From contig SKTU01000006.1 in NCBI GenBank assembly GCA_007122455.1, positions 1-64,000 of the forward strand: 64,000 nt of DNA, read 5' to 3'. Below, one piece after another: positions 36,405-44,527 of this stretch. Source of the DNA: Haloarculaceae archaeon. Its GTDB lineage: Archaea > Halobacteriota > Halobacteria > Halobacteriales > Haloarculaceae. The translations under genes and the position numbers were made by a program. Each line of letters begins with the position of its first letter. Position 1 is the first letter of the stretch. Below the pieces are notes generated by a model, which was not told the DNA's origin, did no database searches, and saw only the letters and a program-made list of their open reading frames with translations.

Positions 36405-37688
36405 ATGTTCAGACGAGAGAATCTCTACACCGATTCGCTGCACGCCGGACAGAGTGCGGACCCGACGACGGGCGCGCGCGCACCGCCGATCTACCAGACC
36501 ACCTCCTACGAGTTCGAAGACGCCGAGCACGCGGCGTCACTGTTCGCCCTGCAGGAGGCCGGAAACATCTATTCGCGGATCATGAACCCGACCAACGCCG
36601 TCCTCGAGCAACGGATCGCGACGCTCGAGGGCGGGGTTGCGGCGCTGGCGACGTCGTCGGGCATGGCGTCGTTCGACCTCGCGACGTTCATCCTCGCCTC
36701 GGCCGGCGACAACATCGTCTCGGCGTCGTCGCTGTACGGCGGGACGTACACGTACCTCACCCACACCGTCGAGCGTCGCGGTGTCGAGACGCGGTTCGTC
36801 GACACGCTGGATTACGAGGCCTACGCCGACGCGATCGACGAGAACACCGCCTTCGTCCACTGCGAGACGATCGGAAATCCCGCCCTCGTCACGCCGGACT
36901 TCGAGCGGCTGGCCGACATCGCTCACGAACACGGCGTTCCGCTGTTCGTCGACAACACGTTCGCGACGCCGGCGCTGTGCCGCCCGCTCGAGCACGGCGC
37001 GGATCTGATCTGGAACTCCACGACGAAGTGGATCCACGGCGCCGGAACGACGATCGGCGGCGTTCTCGTCGACGGCGGATCGTTCCCCTGGACCGACCAC
37101 CCAGACCGGTTCCCGGAGGTCGCGAAACCGAACCCGGCGTACCACGGCGTCAACTTTTCGGAGGCGTTCGGCGACGCCGCCTTCGCCTATGCGGCCCGGA
37201 CCCGCGGGCTGCGGGATCTCGGCAATCAGCAGGCGCCGTTCGACGCCTGGACGACGATTCAGGGGTTAGAGACGCTCCCGATGCGGATGGAGCGCCACTG
37301 CGAGAACGCCCAGGCTGTCGCGGAGTTCCTCGCGGGTCACCCCGAGGTTTCGTGGGTCACCTACCCCGGCCTGCCGGACCACGAGACCCACGAGATGGCG
37401 TCGAAATATCTCGACGGCTACGGTGGCATGATCACGTTCGGGCTCGAGGACGGCTACGAGGCGGCCCGCGGCACCGTCGAATCGACCGAGCTCGCTAGCC
37501 TGCTGGCGAACGTCGGCGACGCGAAGACGCTCATCATCCATCCCGCCTCGACGACCCACCAGCAGCTCACCGAGGAAGAGCAGCAGGCGAGCGGCGTGAC
37601 GTCGGATCTCGTCCGTCTGTCGGTCGGTCTGGAGGACACCGATCGGATCGTCGAGGACCTCGACGAAGCGATCGAGGCGGCGACCTAA
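36405..37688 (+). CDS. O-acetylhomoserine aminocarboxypropyltransferase / sulfhydrylase (paralogue 2)
   Basis: A 427-residue PLP enzyme close to the copy before metX: LYTDSLHAGQSADPTTGARAPPIYQTTSYEF at the start, PLP lysine in [15 protein letters not shown], and [17 protein letters not shown] near the end. The two proteins differ in many places outside the shared identical blocks, so they may take different sulfur donors (sulfide, methanethiol or persulfide) or be expressed at different times. It has its own TATA box at 36373-36379. It may carry out direct sulfhydrylation for methionine synthesis; a cystathionine-type role is less likely because of the family segment HPASTTH. Confidence 0.9.
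   Translation: MFRRENLYTDSLHAGQSADPTTGARAPPIYQTTSYEFEDAEHAASLFALQEAGNIYSRIMNPTNAVLEQRIATLEGGVAALATSSGMASFDLATFILASAGDNIVSASSLYGGTYTYLTHTVERRGVETRFVDTLDYEAYADAIDENTAFVHCETIGNPALVTPDFERLADIAHEHGVPLFVDNTFATPALCRPLEHGADLIWNSTTKWIHGAGTTIGGVLVDGGSFPWTDHPDRFPEVAKPNPAYHGVNFSEAFGDAAFAYAARTRGLRDLGNQQAPFDAWTTIQGLETLPMRMERHCENAQAVAEFLAGHPEVSWVTYPGLPDHETHEMASKYLDGYGGMITFGLEDGYEAARGTVESTELASLLANVGDAKTLIIHPASTTHQQLTEEEQQASGVTSDLVRLSVGLEDTDRIVEDLDEAIEAAT
37282..37392 (+). repeat. 111-bp tract identical to 34778-34888 (copy 2)
   Basis: Matching part of the second sulfhydrylase gene. Flanking sequence on both sides differs from copy 1, so the borders are sharp, as after gene conversion. Confidence 0.9.
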
Positions 37689-37939
37689 CCGTCGAAGAAG
37701 AGCGCGACCGCGATTCCGACGACGAATGCGGTGACGTAGGCCGGTCGTTCGACGACCAACCCCGCGAGTACCGGCGCAGTAATCGCGTTCGTCGGCTCCT
37801 CGGCGGTGACGCCCAGCGACGCGGTCAGGACGACGAGCGCCGCCACTGCCGCGATCGCGCCCGCCGTCCGAAGCGGGTAGTCGCCGACCACTCCCCCGAG
37901 CCAATATATTGGCCACAGCAACACGCGCCAAACACCCAT
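37685..37939 (-). CDS. Small hypothetical membrane protein
   Basis: An 84-residue protein with about three hydrophobic segments (VWRVLLWPIYWLGGVVG, AGAIAAVAALVVLTASLGV, AYVTAFVVGIAVALFF). No family is recognised. ATG 37939 is preferred because the minus strand has TTTATTTC about 25-30 bases upstream; an earlier frame start at 37987 would place that box inside the gene. The stop overlaps the end of the second sulfhydrylase gene by four bases on the opposite strand. Confidence 0.6.
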   Translation of the reverse strand: MGVWRVLLWPIYWLGGVVGDYPLRTAGAIAAVAALVVLTASLGVTAEEPTNAITAPVLAGLVVERPAYVTAFVVGIAVALFFDG

Positions 37940-38011
37940 ACGCGACTGCACGTGCTGGGGGGAAATAAAGTAATCTCTGACTGTCACGTCGTTACGGGTG
38001 TTTCGGGGCGC

Positions 38012-38644
38012 TCACACTACGTCGCGTGACCGGAGCAGCGCCTCGAGATCGGCCATCGATCCGACGACGACGTCACAGTGCGGCTCGACTGCCGGTTTCG
38101 GCTCGTAGCCGATCGCGAGCCCGGCGATCTCGAGCATCGGGAGGTCGTTGGCGCCGTCGCCGACGGCGACCGTCTCGTCGATTTCGAACCCGTGCTCGTC
38201 GGCGAGCGCTTCGAGGGCGTCGTCCTTCGTCCCCTCGATGAGCGGTCCCTCGGCGTCGCCGGTGAGCTTCCCGTTCCGGATCGGGAGGCGGTTGGCGACG
38301 ATCGTGTCGACGCCGACCCCGGCTCGGTCGAGGGCGTCGGCGACGCCCGCCTCGAAGCCGCCCGTGAGGATCGCAACGTGGTGGCCCGCGTCCCGAAGCG
38401 ATCGGATGACGTCGGCGGCGCCGTCGCGGAGCTCCACGCGGCCGAACGCGGCGGCGACGTCGGCTTCCGGAAGCCCGTCGAGCAACTCCGCGCGGGCGTA
38501 GAGGCTCTCGGCGTAGCTGATCTCGTCGTTCATGGCCCGTTCGGTGATCTCGTCGATCTCGTCGGCGATCCCGGCTTCCTCGCCGAGCAGGACCGTCATC
38601 TCCGAGTCCGAGAGCGTCCCGTCGAAGTCGAACGCGATGAGCAT
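38012..38644 (-). CDS. serB: Phosphoserine phosphatase
   Basis: HAD-family phosphatase that removes phosphate from phosphoserine, the last step of serine synthesis. The 210-residue protein has the nucleophile motif DFDGTLSD (residues 5-12), the second motif AILTGGF and the third AVGDGANDLPML with the cap domain in between (EEAGIADEIDEITERAMNDEISYAESL). These match SerB rather than sugar-phosphate HADs. ATG 38644 is right before the first strand. serA lies 1.5 kb away on the other strand. Confidence 0.93.
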   Translation of the reverse strand: MLIAFDFDGTLSDSEMTVLLGEEAGIADEIDEITERAMNDEISYAESLYARAELLDGLPEADVAAAFGRVELRDGAADVIRSLRDAGHHVAILTGGFEAGVADALDRAGVGVDTIVANRLPIRNGKLTGDAEGPLIEGTKDDALEALADEHGFEIDETVAVGDGANDLPMLEIAGLAIGYEPKPAVEPHCDVVVGSMADLEALLRSRDVV

Positions 38645-38683
38645 ACGCCCGATTCGATGCCGAGCGTGTAAACCCCGACGGTC

Positions 38684-39934
38684 TCACTTCTCGCGAAGCC
38701 GCTCCACTCTGACTCGACGGATTCGGGTCGGCGTCGCGTCGGTGACCGTCAGGGCGACGTCGGCGATCTCGACGCGGTCGTCCGTCCGCGGATGTCGCCC
38801 CGTGTTGGCGTGGATGAGCCCCGCGACGGTCTCGAAGCCGTCGTCGGATGGTAGCTCCGTGTCGAGCGCCTCGTTGACGTAGTCGATCGTCGCCCAGCCG
38901 CGAACGAGCGCGGTCGTCTCGTCGACGACGTTGACCGGGTCGACCTCGCCGCGGTCGAAGATCTCGCCGACGACCTCCTCGACGACGTCCTCGAGCGTCG
39001 CGATCCCGACGACGGTCCCGAACTCGTCGACGACGATCACCATCCGCTGGCTCGTGGCCTGCATCTCCGCGAGCAGTTCGTCGATCGGCTTCGTCGTCGG
39101 AACGAACTGCGGCTCCCGGAGCGCGTCGGCGAGCGTGCGTCCCTCCTCGTGAGCGACGATCGCCTCTCGGAGATCGACGATGCCGCGGATGTCGTCGCGA
39201 GTCTCACCGTGGATCGGTATCCGAGTGACGTGGTTTCGGGCACACGTCCCGATCAGTTCCTCGAGAGTGGTGGTCGACGGGGCCGAGATCATGTCGACGC
39301 GGGGGACCATGACGGCGCGAACGGTCGTCCGCTCGAGATCGAGGACGCCGCGGATCATCGCCCCCTCGTCGGCGGCCAGCGCCCCGACCTCCTCGCCGCT
39401 GACGACGATCGTCTCGATGTCCTCCCGAGTGAGATACGATTCGAACTCCGAACTCCCGCCGGTGAACCGATTGACCGCGGCCGTCGCCACCTCGAAGACG
39501 TAGACGACGGGACTCATCAGCCGCTGTGCGACGGCGAGCGGACGTGCGATCCGGAGCGCCCACGGCTCGGCGTTGCTCACCGCGTACGATTTCGGTGCGA
39601 TCTCGCCGATGACGAGAACGAAACAGCTCGTAAAGATCGTCGCACCGGTGACCGCCTCCCCCGGCGGTAGCACCTGGATGAGAAGCGCCGTCGCGACGCT
39701 CGCCGCGGCGATGTTGGCGACGTTGTTGCCGACCAGTACGGTAACCAGCAGCCGATGCGGATCCTCCCGGAGCTTCGAGAGCGTCCGCCCGGCGGCGGTT
39801 CCGTTGGCGCTCAATGCGTCGATTCGGTGAGTCGCCAGCGAGAAGATCGCCAGTTCGCTGCTCGAGAAGAACGCGCTGACGCCGATGAGACAGAGGATGA
39901 CGCCGATTCCGGCGAGCGTGAGCGTGAGATCCAT
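38684..39934 (-). CDS. CNNM/CorC (hemolysin-C) family membrane protein with CBS domains
   Basis: A 416-residue protein in the usual order: an N-terminal DUF21 membrane domain with four helices (GVILCLIGVSAFFSSSELAIFSLATHRIDAL at the start, then HRLLVTVLVGNNVANIAAASVATALLIQVL), two CBS domains (TVRAVMVPRVDMISAPSTTTLEEL and PTTKPIDELLAEMQATSQRMVIVVDEFGTVVGIATLEDVVEEVVGEI) and a C-terminal CorC_HlyC domain. The family is linked to magnesium or other cation transport and its regulation. ATG 39934 starts directly with the first helix. A role in ion homeostasis is likely; it has no functional tie to the serine genes around it. Confidence 0.9.
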   Translation of the reverse strand: MDLTLTLAGIGVILCLIGVSAFFSSSELAIFSLATHRIDALSANGTAAGRTLSKLREDPHRLLVTVLVGNNVANIAAASVATALLIQVLPPGEAVTGATIFTSCFVLVIGEIAPKSYAVSNAEPWALRIARPLAVAQRLMSPVVYVFEVATAAVNRFTGGSSEFESYLTREDIETIVVSGEEVGALAADEGAMIRGVLDLERTTVRAVMVPRVDMISAPSTTTLEELIGTCARNHVTRIPIHGETRDDIRGIVDLREAIVAHEEGRTLADALREPQFVPTTKPIDELLAEMQATSQRMVIVVDEFGTVVGIATLEDVVEEVVGEIFDRGEVDPVNVVDETTALVRGWATIDYVNEALDTELPSDDGFETVAGLIHANTGRHPRTDDRVEIADVALTVTDATPTRIRRVRVERLREK

Positions 39935-40047
39935 ACGGACAGTACCGACGCGTTGCTTAAAACGCTCCCTCCGGGGCGCGTGGTCGAAACCCCACCACGT
40001 TCCTGAGTATGCCCGTTTCTGTCTGCGAATTAATGTGCATGTATGTG

Positions 40048-40082
40048 TATAAAATTCCGGTTTCGTCCCCGCCAGAGCGGGG
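40048..40082 (+). promoter_or_regulatory. serA promoter and GC-rich hairpin
   Basis: TATAAAA (40048-40054) is followed by CCCCGC-caga-GCGGGG (40067-40082). Transcription from this TATA box would begin near 40078, inside the hairpin, giving a leader of about 48 bases. The dyad may thus be an operator at the start site. A weaker TTATCC at 40097 could instead drive a leaderless message. Confidence 0.5.
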
Positions 40083-40125
40083 CGATGAAGAAAGCGTTAT
40101 CCCTGCCGAACCGATCGATACAGCC

Positions 40126-41706
40126 ATGAAAGTGCTCATCACGGATCCCATCGCCGACGCGGGGTTCGAGCGAATCCGCGAAGCCGGTCACGAAGTCGTC
40201 ACGGCGTACGACGTCGAAGGGGAGGCGCTCTTCGAGGCAGTGTCCGACGCCGGCGCGCTCGTCGTCCGCTCCGGAACCGAGGTAACTCGCGAACTCTTCG
40301 AGGCGGCCTCCGAACTGGTGATCGTCGGACGCGCCGGGATCGGCGTGGACAACATCGATCTCGAGGCGGCGACCGATCACGGCGTCATCGTCGCGAACGC
40401 CCCCGAGGGGAACGTCCGCGCGGCGGCCGAACACACCGTCGCGATGACGTTCGCGGCCGCCCGCTCGATCCCGCAGGCCCACATCCGTCTCAAGGACGGC
40501 GCGTGGGCGAAGGGGGAGTTCCTCGGCACCGAAGTCAACAACAAGACGCTCGGTATCGTCGGCCTCGGTCGGGTCGGCCAGGAGGTCGCAAAGCGGCTGA
40601 GCGCGCTCGGCATGGATCTCGTCGCCTACGACCCCTACATAAGTGAGGAGCGGGCCTCACAGCTCGGCGCCGAACTCGCCGAACTCGACGCCGTCCTCGA
40701 GACGGCCGACTTCCTCACGATCCACACGCCGCTGACACCGGAAACCGAGAACCTCATCGGCGAGGCCGAACTCGCCCAGCTGGAGGGCGGATACGTGATC
40801 AACTGCGCCCGCGGCGGGATCGTCGACGAGGCCGCGCTCGCGGAGGCGGTCGACGACGGGATCCTCGCCGGCGCCGCCCTCGACGTCTTCGCCGAGGAGC
40901 CGCTCTCCCCGAACAGCCCGCTGCTCGACGTCGACGACATCGTCGTCACGCCACACCTCGGTGCCTCGACCGAGGCCGCTCAGGAGAACGTCGCCACGAG
41001 TATCGCCGAGCAGGTGCTCGCGGCGTTCGCCGGCGAGCCGGTGACGAACGCGCTGAACGCGCCGTCGGTCGACGAGGCGGCGTTCCCCCGCATCGAGCCG
41101 TACATCGAACTCGCCGAAACCGCCGGCAAGATCGCGATTCAGCTCTTCGACGGCCGTATCGAGTTCGTCGATGTCACCTACGAGGGCGACATCGCCGAGG
41201 AGGAGATCGATCTGGTGACCGCCTCGGCACTGAAGGGGGTGTTCGAGCCGCTGGAATGGCAGGTCAACGCGGTCAACGCGCCGGGAATCGCCGACGAGCG
41301 CGGTATCGACGTCAGCGAAACCAAGCGCCGACAGGCCGAGGACTTCCAGTCGCTCGTCACCGTCACCGTCGGTGACGAGGACGAGTCGGTGTCGGTCTGT
41401 GGCACGCTGTTTGCCGACAACGACGCACGTATCGTTCGCATCGACGGCTACCGCGTCGACGCGATCCCCAGCGGGAAGATGATGGTCACGCGGAACACGG
41501 ACGAACCCGGTGTCATCGGACTCATCGGGACGGTGATGGGCGAGTACGGGGTCAACATCGCGGGGATGTTCAACGCTCGCGAGGCCCACGGCGGCGAGGC
41601 GCTCACCGTCTACAACGTCGACCAGGAGGTTCCGGAAGCCGCCCGCGAGACGCTCGAATCCGACGAGCGGATCATCGAAACGCGCTACATCAGCCTCAAC
41701 GGATAG
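40126..41706 (+). CDS. serA: D-3-phosphoglycerate dehydrogenase
   Basis: First enzyme of serine synthesis; oxidises 3-phosphoglycerate with NAD. The 526-residue long form contains the substrate domain (VRSGTEVTRELFEAA, GRAGIGVDNIDLEAAT), the nucleotide motif GLGRVGQEVAKRL, the histidine region LSPNSPLLDVDDIVVTPHLGASTEAAQ, an intervening domain and a C-terminal ACT domain (VIGLIGTVMGEYGVNIAGMF), which often binds serine for feedback control. ATG 40126 begins the first strand MKVLITDPIADAGFERI. Upstream sequence carries a TATA box and hairpin. Confidence 0.96.
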   Translation: MKVLITDPIADAGFERIREAGHEVVTAYDVEGEALFEAVSDAGALVVRSGTEVTRELFEAASELVIVGRAGIGVDNIDLEAATDHGVIVANAPEGNVRAAAEHTVAMTFAAARSIPQAHIRLKDGAWAKGEFLGTEVNNKTLGIVGLGRVGQEVAKRLSALGMDLVAYDPYISEERASQLGAELAELDAVLETADFLTIHTPLTPETENLIGEAELAQLEGGYVINCARGGIVDEAALAEAVDDGILAGAALDVFAEEPLSPNSPLLDVDDIVVTPHLGASTEAAQENVATSIAEQVLAAFAGEPVTNALNAPSVDEAAFPRIEPYIELAETAGKIAIQLFDGRIEFVDVTYEGDIAEEEIDLVTASALKGVFEPLEWQVNAVNAPGIADERGIDVSETKRRQAEDFQSLVTVTVGDEDESVSVCGTLFADNDARIVRIDGYRVDAIPSGKMMVTRNTDEPGVIGLIGTVMGEYGVNIAGMFNAREAHGGEALTVYNVDQEVPEAARETLESDERIIETRYISLNG

Positions 41707-41725
41707 CGGGGCCGCGCTTTTCTTT

Positions 41726-42985
41726 TCAATCGTGCAGGTGCGAGAGCACCGCGTCGGTGCCGTTCGCGACCGACTCCGGAGCGCTGCCCGCCGCCGCTGC
41801 CGCGTCGGGATCCTTCAGCAGATGGCCGGTCGTGAGGCAGACGACGTCCTCGTCGGCCCCGACGACGCCGCGCTCGCGTAGCGCTCGGAGTCCGGCGACC
41901 GACGCCGCCGAGGCCGGTTCGACGCCGATCCCCTCGCCGGCGAGGGCGCGCTGGGCGTCCGTGATCGCGGCGTCGCTCACCGAGACGGCGGTGCCGCCGG
42001 TCTGCCGAATGCCGGGGAGTGCCTTCGGCGCGTTGACCGGATTGCCGATCCGGATGGCGGTCGCGATCGTCTCGACGTCACTCCACCGTTCGGTGTTCTC
42101 GGCGCCCGTCTCGATCGCTTCGACCATCGGCGCGGCACCTTCCGCCTGTACGCCGGTGAGCTTCGGCACGTCGGAGTCGGCGAGCTCGCCGGCTGCGAGG
42201 AGTTCGCGGAAGCATTTGTACAGCGCTGCAGTGTTGCCGGCGTTACCGACCGGGAGGACGATCCGGTCGGGGAATCGTCCCTCGTCGTCGCGGAACTCCT
42301 CTAGGATCTCGAGGCCGATCGTCTTCTGTCCCTCCAACCGGAAGGGGTTCAGCGAGTTCAGGAGATACGCCTCGCCGCGGTCGGCGAGTTCCTGGACGAT
42401 GTCGAGACAGTCGTCGAAGTTGCCGTCGACCTCGAGGATGCGAGCCCCGTGGAGGCTCGCCTGGGCGATCTTTCCGGCGGCGACCTTTCCGGCGGGGAGC
42501 AGAACGAGTGTCTCGAGTCCGGCCCGGGTGCCGTACGCCGCCAGCGCTGCAGAGGTGTTTCCCGTCGACGCGCACGCCAACCGATCGACGCCGAGTTCCT
42601 GTGCGACGCGGACGCCGACGGTCATCCCCCGATCCTTGAACGAGCCCGTCGGGTTCATCCCTTCGTGTTTGATCCGGAGGCTCCTGAGGTCGATCTCCTC
42701 GCGAAGCCGCGGTGCCTCGTGGAGCGGTGTCGCACCCTCCGGTAGGGAGACGCCCTCTTCGAACGGGAGCGCGGCCCGGTAGCGCCAGACGCCGCGCCCC
42801 GTGAACTCGTCGAACGTCGGATAGTGGTCGTAACGGGCTTCCAGCAGGCTACCGCACTCCGTACAGGTGTAGATGATCTCCTCGAAGGGCGCATGTTCGT
42901 GGCCGCAGTCGATACAGCGGAGCCAGACGCCGCCGTCGGCGACGTCCGGCGCTGTCGGCTCCTCGGGAAGCGAGAGATCGGTCAT
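41726..42985 (-). CDS. thrC: Threonine synthase
   Basis: PLP enzyme converting O-phosphohomoserine to threonine. The 419-residue protein has an N-terminal four-cysteine zinc ribbon (CIDCGHEH, CTECGSL), the PLP lysine in NPTGSFKDRGM (near residue 108), and GNAGNTAALYK and TGVQAEGAAP in the core. The zinc-ribbon form is common in archaea. ATG 42985 was chosen because the longer frame to 43039 has no matching sequence. It converges with serA, with 19 bases between the stops. The next upstream sequence is a transposase relic. Confidence 0.94.
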   Translation of the reverse strand: MTDLSLPEEPTAPDVADGGVWLRCIDCGHEHAPFEEIIYTCTECGSLLEARYDHYPTFDEFTGRGVWRYRAALPFEEGVSLPEGATPLHEAPRLREEIDLRSLRIKHEGMNPTGSFKDRGMTVGVRVAQELGVDRLACASTGNTSAALAAYGTRAGLETLVLLPAGKVAAGKIAQASLHGARILEVDGNFDDCLDIVQELADRGEAYLLNSLNPFRLEGQKTIGLEILEEFRDDEGRFPDRIVLPVGNAGNTAALYKCFRELLAAGELADSDVPKLTGVQAEGAAPMVEAIETGAENTERWSDVETIATAIRIGNPVNAPKALPGIRQTGGTAVSVSDAAITDAQRALAGEGIGVEPASAASVAGLRALRERGVVGADEDVVCLTTGHLLKDPDAAAAAGSAPESVANGTDAVLSHLHD

Positions 42986-43045
42986 CGTCGGTGTATCGGC
43001 GTCATCGAGCAAAAAGGGGCCGATCCGGAGCAACGCCACTGGATC

Positions 43046-43327
43046 CGCCGTTTCGTTCGAGGCTACGTGGTCTGAGGTGTCGCCGAGAAGTCACCGAAGC
43101 AGGTCGAACGCCTCTACAGGAAACGCTCAGCCATTGAAATGACCTGCCGGTTACTGCGGCAAGCACGCAGGATCACGACGACATGTGATCCCGTCGTGCC
43201 GTTTGCGATCATGCTTACGTTCAAGACGTTCTGCGACTGGATTCGGAAGGAACTGGAGGATGAGTTAGAACGACGCTGGTACGTCGAGATGAGTGGTGTT
43301 GGGGGTCCGAAATATATGGCCCGGTGA
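43046..43327 (+). pseudogene. C-terminal remnant of an ISH-type transposase
   Basis: The frame RRFVRGYVV-stop-GVAEKSPKQVERLYRKRSAIEMTCRLLRQARRITTTCDP ends at TGA 43327. It resembles the C-terminal part of haloarchaeal DDE transposases, where an E in the YRKRxAIE segment belongs to the active site. The N-terminal two thirds with the first catalytic residues are missing and a TGA (43073) interrupts the frame. It marks one edge of the 43-47 kb accessory patch. Confidence 0.6.
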
Positions 43328-43328
43328 C

Positions 43329-43349
43329 GGCCGCGGTCAGCCCGCGGCC
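43329..43349 (+). terminator. Perfect hairpin with T-run
   Basis: GGCCGCGG-5 bases-CCGCGGCC followed by TGTTTTC. It is an 8-bp GC-rich stem with a short T-run at the end of the transposase remnant, a strong terminator candidate. Confidence 0.5.
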
Positions 43350-43367
43350 TGTTTTCGTGGAATCGTC

Positions 43368-43430
43368 AGCGACAGCTCTCTGCTAAATCTACTCGCAACG
43401 GGCTGGTCTCGTTCTGTTGGGGCTGTCGCT
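43368..43430. repeat. Inverted repeat AGCGACAGC / GCTGTCGCT
   Basis: Arms at 43368-43376 and 43422-43430, nine bases with no mismatch and 45 bases apart, in the gene-free gap between the transposase remnant and the fumarylacetoacetate-hydrolase gene. It could be decayed insertion-sequence ends or an operator. Confidence 0.35.
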
Positions 43431-43582
43431 CATTTCTGGCGTCAGTTCTTTCAAAATAGTTGTCGGAATCTACTCCAAACCATACAGAACGTGACTATTT
43501 TGCGACGTTCAGACCACGTTGTACCGACTCGTTCCAGAAGTACCGAGATTAGCCTTTTGTAAGTGGTTGTTGTATCGCTGGT

Positions 43583-44443
43583 ATGCAATTCGTTCGATAC
43601 CGGCACGGCAGCGGTTCATCTCAGTGGGGATACAAAACCGACGATACGGTTTACGTGTTGGCCGATGTGCCTGGCGAGGAGTCGACACTGTCAGCGATTG
43701 CAAACCCAAGCTATCGGCAACGCGTCCGTCGGCTCGCGGCGACTGGCGAACTTTCGGCACTCGAGGCGTCGGCGATCACGATTCTCGCACCAGTTGGCCA
43801 GCCAGGGAAGTTGATTGCACTCGGGCTCAACTACCGCGATCACGCCGAAGAGCAGGATGCCGACATCCCGGAACGGCCGCTGCTCTTCGGGAAAGCGCCG
43901 ACAAGCGTGACCCATCCCGATCGTCCGATCGTATATCCGGGTGCCATCGACCGTCTCGATTACGAGGTCGAACTCGGCATCGTGATCGGACGGACGGCAC
44001 GAAGGGTCGACGCCGATGAAGCAACCGACTACGTCGCTGGCTACACTGTTCTCAACGACGTGAGCGCTCGTGACGCACAGTTCGAGGACAAACAATGGTT
44101 CCGGGGCAAAAGCTACGATACATTTGCGCCGATGGGACCGACCTTAGCGACGGGACCGGAGTTCGAACCGAACGATCGGGCGGTTCGGCTCCGGGTCAAC
44201 GGCGAGACGAAACAGGAATCCAACACCGACCAGTTGATCTTCGGTCCAGGAGACGTGATCGAGTATACAAGCCGCGTGATGACGCTGCAGCCGGGTGACG
44301 TAATCTCGACGGGTACCCCTGGCGGTGTCGGGATCTTTCGGGATCCACCGGAACTACTGGAACCGGGCGACACTGTCGAGGCGGAAATCGAAGGAATCGG
44401 GACGCTTCGGAACTCGGTCGTCGACGAGTCGACACTGCAGTGA
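43583..44443 (+). CDS. Fumarylacetoacetate hydrolase family protein
   Basis: A 286-residue hydrolase/isomerase of the FAH family; these cleave or rearrange acylpyruvates from aromatic breakdown. The metal ligands are recognisable in DYEVELGIVIG (two glutamates) and the downstream LNDVSARDAQFEDKQWFRGKSYDTFAPMGP (aspartate). TGTPGGVG near the end is also typical. TTTTGTAAG is about 25 bases before ATG 43583. The codon use is less GC-rich than that of core genes. The MFS gene follows 84 bases later, suggesting uptake plus breakdown of an organic acid, with dead transposases on both sides. Confidence 0.88.
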   Translation: MQFVRYRHGSGSSQWGYKTDDTVYVLADVPGEESTLSAIANPSYRQRVRRLAATGELSALEASAITILAPVGQPGKLIALGLNYRDHAEEQDADIPERPLLFGKAPTSVTHPDRPIVYPGAIDRLDYEVELGIVIGRTARRVDADEATDYVAGYTVLNDVSARDAQFEDKQWFRGKSYDTFAPMGPTLATGPEFEPNDRAVRLRVNGETKQESNTDQLIFGPGDVIEYTSRVMTLQPGDVISTGTPGGVGIFRDPPELLEPGDTVEAEIEGIGTLRNSVVDESTLQ

Positions 44444-44527
44444 GAAACGGGACGATCGGAAGATTGCCGTAGGCTTTTGATATTTAGTCCCACCCTCCGA
44501 GTCCATGAGCGGTAGGATCGAAAGCTG

